From positions 1 to 64,000 of the forward strand of contig JAHBZT010000008.1 of assembly GCA_019635315.1 (NCBI GenBank): 64,000 nt of DNA, read 5' to 3'. The position numbers and the translations under genes are program-made. The notes beneath the pieces were generated by a model that saw only the letters and a list, made by a program, of their open reading frames with translations, was not told the DNA's origin and ran no database searches. Positions 32,190 through 40,826 of the stretch are shown here, piece after piece; positions within the stretch are counted from its first letter, which is position 1; each line of letters begins with the position of its first letter. Source of the DNA: Rubrivivax sp. Its GTDB lineage: Bacteria > Pseudomonadota > Gammaproteobacteria > Burkholderiales > Burkholderiaceae_C.

Positions 32190-32876
32190 ATGAACGATCG
32201 CCCTTCCTACCACCACGGCGCACTGCGCGAGGCGCTGATTGCCGCCACCGAAGCCCTGCTCGCCGAGCAGGGCCCGGAGGCCTTCACGCTGCGCGAGGTG
32301 GCGCGCCGCGCCGGTGTCTCGCCCGCGGCGCCGGCGCACCACTTCGGCGATGCCGCCGGGCTGCTGACCGCGGTCGCGTCGCTGGGCTTCGCCGAGCTGA
32401 CACATGCGCTGCGCGAGGGCGACACGCGCGGCGGCGCCGACGCGCTGGCCGCGCTGCGCGAGCAAGGCGTGGAGTACGTGGCCTTCGCGCTGCGCCGGCC
32501 GGGGCTGTTCCGGCTGATGTTCCGCCAGGGCCGGCTGCGCGAAGACGCCGAGCTGGAGCAGCACGCGCACGCCGCCTTCGAGGTGCTGGCCGGCGGCGTG
32601 CGGCGCGCGGTCGGCGTGCGCGACGCGGCGGCCATGCGACCGGCGCACTGGCAGGCGGTGACCGCGCTGTGGTCGCTGGTGCACGGCTACGCCCACCTGG
32701 CGATCGCCGGCAAGTTCGACCCGATGTGCGGGCCCGGCGGCCTGGAGGCCTTCGTCGGCCAGGGCCTGCGGCCGGTGCTGCAGGCCATACTCGGTGGCCT
32801 GTTTGCGGCGCCGGCCGCCGCGCGCGGAACACGCGGCGCGCGTTCGGCACCAAGCAGAACCGGAGGAACCCGATGA
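32190..32876 (+). CDS. TetR/AcrR-family transcriptional regulator
   Basis: A 228-residue repressor-type regulator. The DNA-binding domain covers residues 1-55: Y-H-H-G-A-L-R-E-A-L-I-A-A, then F-T-L-R-E-V-A-R-R-A-G-V-S-P-A-A-P-A-H-H-F-G-D. The C-terminal ligand domain is of the WHG type (A-L-W-S-L-V-H-G-Y-A-H-L). It ends in a low-complexity basic tail. The gene is divergent from the ABA4-like operon, and its stop overlaps the start of the M48 protease gene by four bases (ATGA). It therefore probably regulates both units. A perfect palindrome sits 45 bp upstream of the start. Confidence 0.88.
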   Translation: MNDRPSYHHGALREALIAATEALLAEQGPEAFTLREVARRAGVSPAAPAHHFGDAAGLLTAVASLGFAELTHALREGDTRGGADALAALREQGVEYVAFALRRPGLFRLMFRQGRLREDAELEQHAHAAFEVLAGGVRRAVGVRDAAAMRPAHWQAVTALWSLVHGYAHLAIAGKFDPMCGPGGLEAFVGQGLRPVLQAILGGLFAAPAAARGTRGARSAPSRTGGTR

Positions 32877-34243
32877 CCCAGCCCGCCCCTCCCCGCGACG
32901 GCGCCGACGGCCTGGCGCGCCGCCTGCACAAGAACCGCCTGACCCGCCGCGACACGGTGTGGCTGTTCGGCGCCGCCTGCGCCGCCACGGCGACGGCGTC
33001 GCTGTCGGGTTGCGCCACCTCGCCGGTCACCGGCAAGCGCATCCTGGTCGGCATGTCGCCGGAGCAGGAGAAGGCGGTCGACGCGCAGCATGCGCCGCAC
33101 CAGTTCTCGCAGGACTTGGGCGCGGTGCAGGACGACGCCGTCAACCGCTATGTCGCCGGCGTCACGCAGCGCCTGCAGCCGCACGTGCAGCGCCAGGACA
33201 TGCCCTACAGCAGCCGCGTGCTGAATGCCAACTACGTCAACGCCTACACCTTCCCGGCCGGCGCGATGGGCGTCACGCGCGGCATCATGACCGAGCTGGA
33301 CGACGAGGCCGAGCTGGCCGCGCTGATCGGCCACGAGATGGGCCACGTCAATGCGCGCCACGCCGCGCAGCGCCAGGGCCAGGCCCTGCTGGCGCAGGTG
33401 GCGGTGGTGGGGCTGGTGGTGGCCAGCAGCGACTCGGGCTGGGCGCCGCTGGTCGGCATCGGCGGGCAGATCGGCGCCAGCGCGCTGCTGTCCAGCTATT
33501 CGCGCGACCACGAGCGCGAGGCCGACGCGCTGGGCCAGCAGTACATGGTGGCCGCCGGCTACCCGGCGCAGGGCATGGTGGGCCTGCACAACCTGCTGGT
33601 CGAGGGCCACGCGAAGCAGCCCAGCCTGCTGGAGACGATGTTCTCCTCGCACCCGATGAGCAGCGAGCGCCGCGACACCGCGGCCCGCCTGGCCGGCACC
33701 ACCTACGCCGCGAGCAAGGGCGCCAACCCGCAGCGCGAGCGCTTCATGGACAGCACCGCGTCGCTGCGCCGCATCAAGCCGACCATCGACGCCTGCAAGA
33801 ACGGCGAGACCGCGATGGCGCGCAAGCAGCTGCCGCAGGCCGAGCAGCAGTTCGCCAGCGCGCTGCAGCGCACGCCCAACGACTATGCCGCCAACGTGCG
33901 CATGGCGCAGTGCCTGCAGGCCCAGGGCAAGACGGCCGACGCGCGGCGCTACGCCGAGACCGCGCGCCGCGTCTACCCGCAGGAGGCGCAGGCGATGAAG
34001 CTGGCGGCGACGCTGAAGCTGGGCCTGCGCGACCCCGCCGGCGCCTACGAGGAGCTGCAGGCCTTCGACCGCGTGCTGCCCGGCGACCCCGGCGTGCTGT
34101 TCCTGAAGGGCGTGTCGCTGGAAGGCATGGGCCAGCAGCGGCCGGCCGCCGAACACTACGCGGCCTACCTGCGCGTCACGCAGCAGGGCGGCGCGGCGCA
34201 GTATTCGGCGACGCGGCTGCGCGCCTGGGGCTACCTGAAGTAG
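32873..34243 (+). CDS. M48-family metalloprotease lipoprotein with C-terminal TPR-like repeats
   Basis: A 456-residue protein. Its signal region ends in a lipobox, L-S-G-C, with Cys47. The zinc motif H-E-M-G-H is at residues 154-158, with the third ligand in H-E-R-E-A-D-A. The C-terminal third (from about residue 305) contains helical repeats of the TPR type (A-E-Q-Q-F-A-S-A-L-Q-R-T-P-N-D-Y-A-A-N-V). This architecture matches BepA/LoiP-like periplasmic proteases that check outer-membrane protein assembly. The long N-terminal stretch before the hydrophobic segment is unusual for a lipoprotein, and the RR pair in L-T-R-R-D-T-V could act in Tat export. The start overlaps the TetR stop. Confidence 0.88.
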   Translation: MTQPAPPRDGADGLARRLHKNRLTRRDTVWLFGAACAATATASLSGCATSPVTGKRILVGMSPEQEKAVDAQHAPHQFSQDLGAVQDDAVNRYVAGVTQRLQPHVQRQDMPYSSRVLNANYVNAYTFPAGAMGVTRGIMTELDDEAELAALIGHEMGHVNARHAAQRQGQALLAQVAVVGLVVASSDSGWAPLVGIGGQIGASALLSSYSRDHEREADALGQQYMVAAGYPAQGMVGLHNLLVEGHAKQPSLLETMFSSHPMSSERRDTAARLAGTTYAASKGANPQRERFMDSTASLRRIKPTIDACKNGETAMARKQLPQAEQQFASALQRTPNDYAANVRMAQCLQAQGKTADARRYAETARRVYPQEAQAMKLAATLKLGLRDPAGAYEELQAFDRVLPGDPGVLFLKGVSLEGMGQQRPAAEHYAAYLRVTQQGGAAQYSATRLRAWGYLK

Positions 34244-34250
34244 GACCGCG

Positions 34251-36416
34251 TCAGAACGACTGCACCAGGCGCAGCGACAGCAGCGCGCTGCGCGGCGCGC
34301 CGGGTTCGAAGAAGCGGCGGTTGCCCTCGCCGACGATCACGCTGCCGGCATGGCGGCGGTCGGCCATGTTGTCCACGCGCGCCAGCAGTTCGGCCGCCAG
34401 GCCGCCGCCGAGCGAAGCGCGGCCCAGCCAGCGCAGGTTCCACACCGCGAAGCCGGGCGCGAAGTCGCTGTTGGCGTCGTCGACCGCGGTGCGCGACTGC
34501 GCACGCGCCTCGAGCGCCCACTCGCCCAGGCCGCGCGGCCGCCAGGCCAGTTCGGCGAAGGCGCTCGCGCGCTGCGTGCCGGCGATGCGCCGCCCGGGGG
34601 GCACCGGCACGGCGGGCGTGGTGCACGGCACGCCGGCGCAGGCCAGGAAGGCGTCGCGCAGTTCGGCGTGCAGCAGCGTGGCCGCCAGCGTGAAGCGCCA
34701 GGCGGCCGCGGGCTGCCAGGCCAGCGCCAGTTCGGCGCCGCGGCGCCCGGTGCGGCCGATGTTGCGGAAGCTCGCGCGGCCGCCGCTGTTGGTGGCCACC
34801 GCGATCTCGTCGCGCACCGCAATGGCGAAGACCGCCAGGTCGGCCTGCCAGGCACCGCTGCGCCACTTCGCGCCGGCCTCGGCCTGGCGGCTGACCTGCG
34901 GCCCCAACGCGCCGTTGAAGCCGCCGCTGCCGTCCGGGCGGTAGGCCAGTTCGCCCAGCGTCGGCGACTCGAAGCCGCGCGCCGCGCTGGCATGCAGCGT
35001 CAGCGTCGGGCTGGCCTGCCAGCGCAGCCCGAGCACCGGGTTGGCATAGGTGAAGCGGCGCGCGCCGGAATCGTCGCCGTTGTCCGGGTAGCGGTCGGTC
35101 GCCGAGAGATCGACGCGCCCGGCACGCAGCCCGCCGCTCAGCCACCATGCCGGCGCCGCGGCCCATTCCGCCTGCGCGAAGAGGTCGCTGCTGCGGGCCC
35201 GGTTGCGCTCGTCGCGGCGCCGTTCGCCGCGGAGGCCGTAGCGCGGCGCGTCGACCGGACCGAGGTAGTTCTCGAAGCCCAGGCGGTCGTCTTCCTGACG
35301 TTCGTGCTGCGCGCCGGCCTGCAGCTCGACGCGGGACCAGCGCCAGGTGCCGCGCCATTCGGCGCCGCCGTAGACGCGGTGGAAGTCGATCACGCCGCCG
35401 CCGTGGCGCGCATTGAGCTGGGTCGTCGCCGGGATCGCGAGCCACTGCGCGACGGCCCGCCGGCCCAGCCAGGCCGCGGCCTGCATCTCGCGCAGTGCGC
35501 CGTCGTCGAAGCGGTGGCGCCAGCTCGCGCCGAGCTGGGTCTGGCGTGCGCGCTTGCGCGTGTCGTACTGCGCCGCCTCCGGCGTGGTGCGGCGTGCATC
35601 GGCGTCGAAGTCCTCGCGGCGCAGGCCCAGCGGGTCCTGCGCCGGCTGCTCCAGGTGGTTGGCGACCAGCACGAGGCGGTCGCGCCCGCCCTCGGGCCGC
35701 AGCGCGAGGCGCAGGTTGACGAGCCGGCGCTCGGCTGCGCTGTGCGGGCGGAAGCCGTCGATGCGCATCGCCGCGGCACCCAGCCGCAGCTGGCCGGACG
35801 GCGCGTCGTCGTCCGCGCCGAAGGGCAGCGCCAGCCCTGCCCTTGCCTGGCGCAGCCCGAAGCTGCCGAGGTCCAGCGCGCCTTCGGCCGCCGCTTCGCG
35901 CACCGGCGCCGCGATGACCGAGACCACGCCGCCCGAGCTGTTGCCGTAGAGCACCGAGAACGGCCCGCGCAGCACCTCCACGCGCGCCGCGCCGGCGAGG
36001 TCGGCATGCGCGATCTGGCCCTGGCCGTCGGGCATGGTGGCCGGGATGCCATCGGTGAGCAAGCGCAGCCCGCGCACGCCGAAGGTGGCGCGCGCGCCGA
36101 AGCCGCGCGACGCGACCTGCAGGTCCTGCGCGAAGTTGTGCCGGTTGGCCACCAGCAGCCCGGGCACGCGCCCCAGGGCCTCGGACAGGTTGAGCAGCGG
36201 CCCGGCGGCGCGCAGTGCCTCGGCGTCGACGGCGCCGATGGCGTAGGGCGCCTCGACGATGCGGCGCTCGGCGGCCGAGCCGGTGACGACCACGGTCTCG
36301 GTGACGGGCTGCGCGCCGGCCTGCGCGCCGAGCGCCGCGCACAGCAGCGCAGCCGCGCGTGCGGCACGGCTTCCGGACGCGGGACGGGACTGGCGGCGGG
36401 GACGGCGGCGCGTCAT
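34251..36416 (-). CDS. TonB-dependent outer-membrane receptor
   Basis: A 721-residue receptor. After the signal peptide (residues 1-36, ending G-A-Q-P) comes a TonB-box-like T-E-T-V-V-V-T. A plug domain follows (L-S-E-A-L-G-R-V-P-G-L-L-V, V-A-S-R-G-F-G-A-R-A, and V-E-V-L-R-G-P-F-S-V-L-Y-G-N). The 22-strand barrel then ends in Q-S-F, with terminal phenylalanine as in most outer-membrane proteins. The layout is close to FecA-like and other iron- or copper-chelate receptors. No siderophore genes are nearby, so the cargo is open. It is convergent with the M48 gene, with only 7 bp between the two stops and no visible terminator. Confidence 0.88.
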   Translation of the reverse strand: MTRRRPRRQSRPASGSRAARAAALLCAALGAQAGAQPVTETVVVTGSAAERRIVEAPYAIGAVDAEALRAAGPLLNLSEALGRVPGLLVANRHNFAQDLQVASRGFGARATFGVRGLRLLTDGIPATMPDGQGQIAHADLAGAARVEVLRGPFSVLYGNSSGGVVSVIAAPVREAAAEGALDLGSFGLRQARAGLALPFGADDDAPSGQLRLGAAAMRIDGFRPHSAAERRLVNLRLALRPEGGRDRLVLVANHLEQPAQDPLGLRREDFDADARRTTPEAAQYDTRKRARQTQLGASWRHRFDDGALREMQAAAWLGRRAVAQWLAIPATTQLNARHGGGVIDFHRVYGGAEWRGTWRWSRVELQAGAQHERQEDDRLGFENYLGPVDAPRYGLRGERRRDERNRARSSDLFAQAEWAAAPAWWLSGGLRAGRVDLSATDRYPDNGDDSGARRFTYANPVLGLRWQASPTLTLHASAARGFESPTLGELAYRPDGSGGFNGALGPQVSRQAEAGAKWRSGAWQADLAVFAIAVRDEIAVATNSGGRASFRNIGRTGRRGAELALAWQPAAAWRFTLAATLLHAELRDAFLACAGVPCTTPAVPVPPGRRIAGTQRASAFAELAWRPRGLGEWALEARAQSRTAVDDANSDFAPGFAVWNLRWLGRASLGGGLAAELLARVDNMADRRHAGSVIVGEGNRRFFEPGAPRSALLSLRLVQSF

Positions 36417-36500
36417 GCGCCGCGCATGCTAGGCGCGGCCGATCATCCGCGCCGGCGCAGGGCCGCACGCGCGGCCCGCGGGCCGCGGGTCAGCGTCGCT

Positions 36501-36899
36501 TCAGGCCAGGTCCTCGTGCAGGCACAGGATGTTGCCCTCCGGGTCCTGGAACCAGGCCGCCTTCTCGCTGCCGAGCACGCAGACATGGTCCACCGTCTTC
36601 AGGCCCGGCAGGTCGTAGTCGGCGAAGGCCACGCCGCGCGCCTGCAGCTCGGCCACCGCGGCCGCGATGTCGGGCACGCGGAAGCTGACCGCGGTGTGCT
36701 CGGCCTTGGTGCCCTCGGGCCTGGGAAACAGCGCCAGCTCCAGGCCGCCGGGCCCGCCGGCCCGCACGACGAACTTGCCGTCGGGCTTGAGCCCCGCGGG
36801 CTGCAGCCCGAGCTGCTCGACGTAGAAGCGGCGCGCGCGATCCAGGTCGCGCACCGGCAGCATGCAGGTCACCGGGGCCTGCGTCAGCGAAGTGGCCAT
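36501..36899 (-). CDS. VOC-superfamily (glyoxalase/bleomycin-resistance) protein
   Basis: A 132-residue cytosolic protein with the paired beta-alpha-beta-beta-beta repeats of the vicinal oxygen chelate fold. Typical marks are C-M-L-P-V-R-D-L-D-R-A-R-R-F-Y at the start and W-F-Q-D-P-E-G-N-I-L-C-L-H near the end, the latter with the metal-ligand glutamate. H-T-A-V-S-F-R-V supplies a histidine ligand position. Members range from lyases to antibiotic-binding proteins; the substrate is unknown. Probably a single-gene unit upstream of the TonB receptor gene. Confidence 0.82.
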   Translation of the reverse strand: MATSLTQAPVTCMLPVRDLDRARRFYVEQLGLQPAGLKPDGKFVVRAGGPGGLELALFPRPEGTKAEHTAVSFRVPDIAAAVAELQARGVAFADYDLPGLKTVDHVCVLGSEKAAWFQDPEGNILCLHEDLA

Positions 36900-37017
36900 G
36901 GCGGCACCTCCGTCGCCGCGGACCCCGGCGCCCGGCGCCGGTCGGCCCGCGGGCAGCGCCCCTTCTACGCCTGCGGCGACGCCGCCGCAAGGGGCCGCCT
37001 GCGGTGCCAGCCCTGGG

Positions 37018-37596
37018 CTACTTCAGGTCGCCGGCCAGGCTGGCCAGCGTCTCCGGCGCGATGCTGACATGCGCGGGATAGTTGCGGTGGTCGCAGCCCA
37101 GCTTGACCGCAGCGCCGGCGCGCACGGCCTGCTTCATCGCCGGGGTGAATTCGAAGCGCACGAAGTGCACCGAGCTGGTCTTCTCGTCGTTCTCGCGGTC
37201 CAGGTCCTCGTCGGCGATGGCGTAGACGCGCGCGTGGCCCTCGACCTCGACGAACATGCGGTCCTCCACGCCGATCAGCCGCGCCAGCTCGCGCTTGCGC
37301 TCGTGCGGGTCGGGGTACTCGATCAGCATCGTCGCCTTCCAGTTGCTGCCGTCCGGCACCAGCGGCGCGTAGGCGTCGATCTCGGACTGGATGCCCTCCT
37401 CGTCGAAGATCTTCTCGATGTGCAGCATCTCCTGGATCTGGCGGCGGATGGTCTGCTCGTCCTCGAACTGCAGCGTCATGTGCTCGCCGAGCGCCACGCT
37501 GCGCAGCTTGCGGTGCGCGATGGCCTCGGGCTTGCTGCTCTTGCGGATCTTCGAGTAGGCCTCCAGCGTCAGGAGGCTGTCGCGGGTGATGCTCAT
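37018..37596 (-). CDS. DUF3501 family protein
   Basis: A 192-residue hydrophilic protein beginning M-S-I-T-R-D-S-L-L-T-L-E-A-Y-S-K-I-R, the typical start of DUF3501. The family is nearly always encoded behind a rubrerythrin gene and an Fe-S oxidoreductase gene, as here. Its function is unknown. A segment near the end, G-C-D-H-R-N-Y, has a Cys/His pair. It lies 41 bp after the Fe-S protein gene and is the last gene of this three-gene unit. AGGAGTC precedes the ATG at 37596. Confidence 0.85.
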   Translation of the reverse strand: MSITRDSLLTLEAYSKIRKSSKPEAIAHRKLRSVALGEHMTLQFEDEQTIRRQIQEMLHIEKIFDEEGIQSEIDAYAPLVPDGSNWKATMLIEYPDPHERKRELARLIGVEDRMFVEVEGHARVYAIADEDLDRENDEKTSSVHFVRFEFTPAMKQAVRAGAAVKLGCDHRNYPAHVSIAPETLASLAGDLK

Positions 37597-37637
37597 GGGC
37601 GGACTCCTGGGTGTGAACGAAATGCGGTGGCGCGCGG

Positions 37638-38984
37638 TCAGGCGATGCCGTAGGCCTGCCGCACCAGCGTCAGCGGATGCGCCAGCCCCTTGGCCGGCGT
37701 GCCCGCCTGCTGCATGCCCTGCGCGATGTGGTGGCCGGCCAGCGCGCAGTCGCTGCTGATCCAGTCCGGATCGTCCTTGGCCATGGCCTTGAAGACCGGC
37801 TTGCCGATCTTCATCGCCACCGGGTGATAAGGCGTCTTCACGCCGTAGGTGCCGGCGTGGCCGCTGCAGCGCTCGACCGTATTGAGCTGGACCTCCACGC
37901 TCTGGCCGATCAGCTTGAACATCTCCTCGGTCTTGCGGCCGACGTTCTGCACGCGGCCGTGGCAGGGGATGTGGTAGCTGACGCGGCCCAGCGCGGCCTT
38001 GAAGTCGGTCTTCAGCAGCCCGTCCTTGTGGCGCGCGACGAGGTACTCGAAGGGGTCGAACATCGCCTCCTTGACGAGCTGCGTGTCGGCGTCGTCGGGA
38101 AACATCAGCGGCAGTTCCTGCTTGAACATCAGCGTGCAGCTGGGGATGGCGCTGACGATCGCCCAGCCTTCCTTCGCATACTTCGCCAGCACCGGGATGT
38201 TGGCCGCCCAGGCCTTCTCGACCGACTCGAGGTCGCCGAGTTCCAGCTTGGGCATGCCGCAGCACTGCTCCTTCTCGACGATCTCGTACGGGATCTCGTT
38301 GTGCTGCAGGACCTTGATCAGGTCCTCGCCGATGCCGGGCTCGTTGTAGTTGACGTAGCAGGTCGCGAAGATCGCCACCTTGCCCGGCGTGCGCTCGCCG
38401 TTGACCGCGACATGCGTGGTGTCGTTCATCGCGCGGCCCCAGCGGAAGCGCTGCGGCGCCAGGCTCGGCATCCAGGCATCGGGGTGCACGCCGAGCTGGC
38501 CGTCCATCGCCTTGCGCATGGTCTTGGTGCGGTTCACCGCATTGACGACGTCGACGACGATGGGGATGCCGGCAAACTGGCCGTGCACGTCGGTGCTGGC
38601 CAGCAGCCGCTCGTTCGCGTGCACCTGGCCCTTGCGAAACTTGATCGCCTTGGCGCGCAGCATCAGGTGCGGGAAGTCCAGGTTCCACGCGTGCGGCGGC
38701 GTGTACGGACACTTGGTCATGTAGCACAGGTCGCACAGGTAGCACTGGTCGACGACCTTCCAGTAGTCGTCCTTCCTGACCCCGTGCACCTCGCCGTCGT
38801 CGGTGGCGTCGACCAGGTCGAACAGGTTGGGGAAGCTCTGGCACAGGCTCACGCAGCGCCGGCAGCCGTGGCAGATGTCGAAGACGCGCTCCATCTCCTT
38901 CATCAGCGAGGCCTCGTCGTGGAAGTCGGGGTTCTTCCAGTCGATCGGGTGCCGGGTCGGCGCTTCGAGGTTGCCTTCGCGCAT
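37638..38984 (-). CDS. Fe-S oxidoreductase with two CCG domains (heterodisulfide-reductase-like)
   Basis: A 448-residue cytosolic protein. Two 4Fe-4S motifs lie in the first 95 residues: C-H-G-C-R-R-C-V-S-L-C, and C-Y-L-C-D-L-C-Y-M-T-K-C-P-Y. Two CCG-type domains follow, with Q-C-C-G-M-P-K and C-S-G-H-A-G-T-Y marking their cores. The layout resembles GlpC and HdrD-type electron-transfer subunits. With the upstream rubrerythrin it may form an electron chain for peroxide reduction or another redox process; that is inferred from gene order. No membrane segment is seen. Middle gene of the rubrerythrin-DUF3501 unit. Confidence 0.87.
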   Translation of the reverse strand: MREGNLEAPTRHPIDWKNPDFHDEASLMKEMERVFDICHGCRRCVSLCQSFPNLFDLVDATDDGEVHGVRKDDYWKVVDQCYLCDLCYMTKCPYTPPHAWNLDFPHLMLRAKAIKFRKGQVHANERLLASTDVHGQFAGIPIVVDVVNAVNRTKTMRKAMDGQLGVHPDAWMPSLAPQRFRWGRAMNDTTHVAVNGERTPGKVAIFATCYVNYNEPGIGEDLIKVLQHNEIPYEIVEKEQCCGMPKLELGDLESVEKAWAANIPVLAKYAKEGWAIVSAIPSCTLMFKQELPLMFPDDADTQLVKEAMFDPFEYLVARHKDGLLKTDFKAALGRVSYHIPCHGRVQNVGRKTEEMFKLIGQSVEVQLNTVERCSGHAGTYGVKTPYHPVAMKIGKPVFKAMAKDDPDWISSDCALAGHHIAQGMQQAGTPAKGLAHPLTLVRQAYGIA

Positions 38985-39058
38985 GGGTCGTGCTCTCGGT
39001 GGGATTCAGCAACGAACAAGGGGCACGAAGCCCCTTGTTCGACGGCGTTCGGCGCGTG

Positions 39059-39481
39059 TCAGTCGACCAGCGCGTCGAGGGCCTTCTGGTAGCGGTTGGC
39101 GTGCGAGCGCTCGGCCTTGGCCAGCGTCTCGAACCAGTCGGCGATCTCGTCGAAGCCTTCCTCGCGCGCCGTCTTGGCCATGCCCGGGTACATGTCGGTG
39201 TACTCGTGCGTCTCGCCGGCGACGGCGGCCATCAGGTTCTGGCGGCTGTTGCCGATCGGCAGGCCGGTGGCCGGGTCGCCCGAGCCGTTCTCGAGAAACT
39301 CGAGGTGGCCGTGCGCGTGGCCGGTCTCGCCCTCGGCGGTGCTGCGGAACAGCGCGGCGACGTCGTTCTGGCCTTCCACGTCGGCCTTGTTCGCGAAATA
39401 CAGGTAGCGGCGGTTGGCCTGCGACTCGCCCGCGAAGGCGTCCTTCAGGTTCTGCTCGGTCTTCGTACCTTTCAAGCCCAT
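39059..39481 (-). CDS. Rubrerythrin-family protein without rubredoxin domain
   Basis: A 140-residue ferritin-like four-helix protein. Glutamate/histidine metal-ligand motifs are visible in [34 protein letters not shown] and [10 protein letters not shown], the pattern for a di-iron centre. The rubredoxin-like cysteine domain of classical rubrerythrin is absent, and the protein ends right after the bundle. Rubrerythrins reduce peroxide. Electrons could come from the Fe-S protein encoded 74 bp downstream. First gene of its unit; the promoter should lie in 39482-39640. Confidence 0.88.
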   Translation of the reverse strand: MGLKGTKTEQNLKDAFAGESQANRRYLYFANKADVEGQNDVAALFRSTAEGETGHAHGHLEFLENGSGDPATGLPIGNSRQNLMAAVAGETHEYTDMYPGMAKTAREEGFDEIADWFETLAKAERSHANRYQKALDALVD

Positions 39482-39676
39482 GGGATGCTCCTGGTCGTGA
39501 GGTGAACTGTCGGAGCGCCCGGCAGCCTGGGCTGCCGGCGCCACCGAGCGGGGACCATAGCCCAAGGCCCGACCGAGGGCCAATACATCGCATCAATGTC
39601 GTGCATAGGGTACGGCAATGAAGAAACGAGAATCGATCGCATTTTCCATGGCGACCCCGGCGCCTGCCGGCCGCCG

Positions 39677-40549
39677 TCAGACCAGCCCCAGCAGGCGCAG
39701 CGCCAGGTGGTGCAGCCGGCCCGCCGGGTCGGCCAGGCGGTTGAGCACGGTGAAGTGGTTGCAGCCGGGCAGCGTCTCGCAGACCGGCACCGCGGTCGGG
39801 CCCCAGACGTCGCGGATCAGACGGTTGTGGCGCAGGAATTCGTCGCTTTCGTCCAGGCCCACGGTGGCGTACAGCTTGGGGCCCTTGGGGCGCGGGAAGA
39901 AGGCCGGGCTCAGCCTCGCCACTGCCGCCGGCGTGAGCCGCAGGTCGGCCTGCAGCGACGGTGTGTGGCGCAGCGGCTCCAGGTCGTACAGGCCGGAGAT
40001 GGCCAGCGCCCCGCTCACCGGCTGCGCCGGCAGTTCGGCGTCGACCTCCTTCCAGCGGCAGCTCAGCAGCATCGCCGCCAGGTGGCCGCCGGCCGAGTGC
40101 CCGGCCAGCGCGATGCGCGCCGGGTCGCCGCCGAAGCGTGCGGCGTGGCGCCAGGTCCAGGCCAGGGCACGCGTCATCTGCAGCACGATGTGCTCGATGC
40201 TCACCGCCGGGCACAGCGCATAGTTGGGCACCACCACCAGCGCGCCGGCGGCATTGAGCGCGGGCGCGACGAACGAGTGGTCGGCCTTGTCCAGCGAGCG
40301 CCAGTAGCCGCCGTGGATGAACATCAGCACCGGGACGCCGATGGCCGGCGCCGGTGCCGCCGGCGGGAAGACGTCCAGCGTCTCGCCGGCCCCGTCGCCA
40401 TAGGCGATGTCGAACTGCGCGCCGGCGCTCTTGGCGCGCGCCAGCGCCGAGGCCTCGGCCCACGACGCCAGCACCTGCGGGTGCTCGGGCACGCGGGCAC
40501 GGTTGTTGTACTGGGCCTCCAGCCAGGCCGGGTCTTGCTGCGGTCGCAT
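39677..40549 (-). CDS. Alpha/beta hydrolase, kynurenine-formamidase/HSL-like
   Basis: A 290-residue serine hydrolase. The oxyanion motif H-G-G-Y-W-R-S and the nucleophile elbow G-H-S-A-G-G-H are both present, with a later G-C-N-H-F-T-V providing the catalytic histidine. The H-G-G-x-W form and the N-Y-A-L-C-P segment are characteristic of arylformamidase-like (AFMID) members of the hormone-sensitive-lipase group. The substrate is not certain. It seems to be a single gene, 195 bp upstream of the rubrerythrin gene on the same strand and divergent from the tRNA gene. Confidence 0.82.
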   Translation of the reverse strand: MRPQQDPAWLEAQYNNRARVPEHPQVLASWAEASALARAKSAGAQFDIAYGDGAGETLDVFPPAAPAPAIGVPVLMFIHGGYWRSLDKADHSFVAPALNAAGALVVVPNYALCPAVSIEHIVLQMTRALAWTWRHAARFGGDPARIALAGHSAGGHLAAMLLSCRWKEVDAELPAQPVSGALAISGLYDLEPLRHTPSLQADLRLTPAAVARLSPAFFPRPKGPKLYATVGLDESDEFLRHNRLIRDVWGPTAVPVCETLPGCNHFTVLNRLADPAGRLHHLALRLLGLV

Positions 40550-40642
40550 CGCGGGGCTCCTGCGCTCGGGTTGAACGGCGGCGGCATGCTAGCGCGCGCC
40601 GCCGGCCGCGGCGCCGCGGCCGGCAGCACGCGGCGCCGATGC

Positions 40643-40648
40643 TAGAAT
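40643..40648 (+). promoter_or_regulatory. Probable -10 box of the tRNA-Ala promoter
   Basis: TAGAAT at 40643-40648 lies 13 bp upstream of the first base of the tRNA, and five of its six bases match TATAAT. I do not see a convincing -35 box in the GC-rich sequence before it. Confidence 0.5.
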
Positions 40649-40661
40649 GCGCGCTTCACGT

Positions 40662-40737
<76 letters not shown>

Positions 40738-40748
40738 TGAACACCCGA

Positions 40749-40773
40749 AGCCAGGCCTCGCGCCTGGCTTTTT
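40749..40773 (+). terminator. Rho-independent terminator after tRNA-Ala
   Basis: A perfect 8-bp stem, AGCCAGGC and GCCTGGCT, around a 5-base loop, followed by a short T run to 40773. It lies 12 bp after the tRNA. The minus-strand gene at 40827-41207 ends 53 bp further on, so the hairpin could also end that transcript. Confidence 0.88.
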
Positions 40774-40826
40774 CGTGGGCCGCGCCGCCGCTGCGTGGCG
40801 CCGGCTCCCGGGGATGCGGGCCACCG

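Noticed and set aside
39618-40223. Plus-strand frame opposite the kynurenine-formamidase-like hydrolase gene
   Set aside because: It starts with a plausible M-K-K-R-E-S-I, but the rest is Ser/Arg/Pro-rich and antisense to a hydrolase with all catalytic motifs. No ribosome-binding site precedes it.
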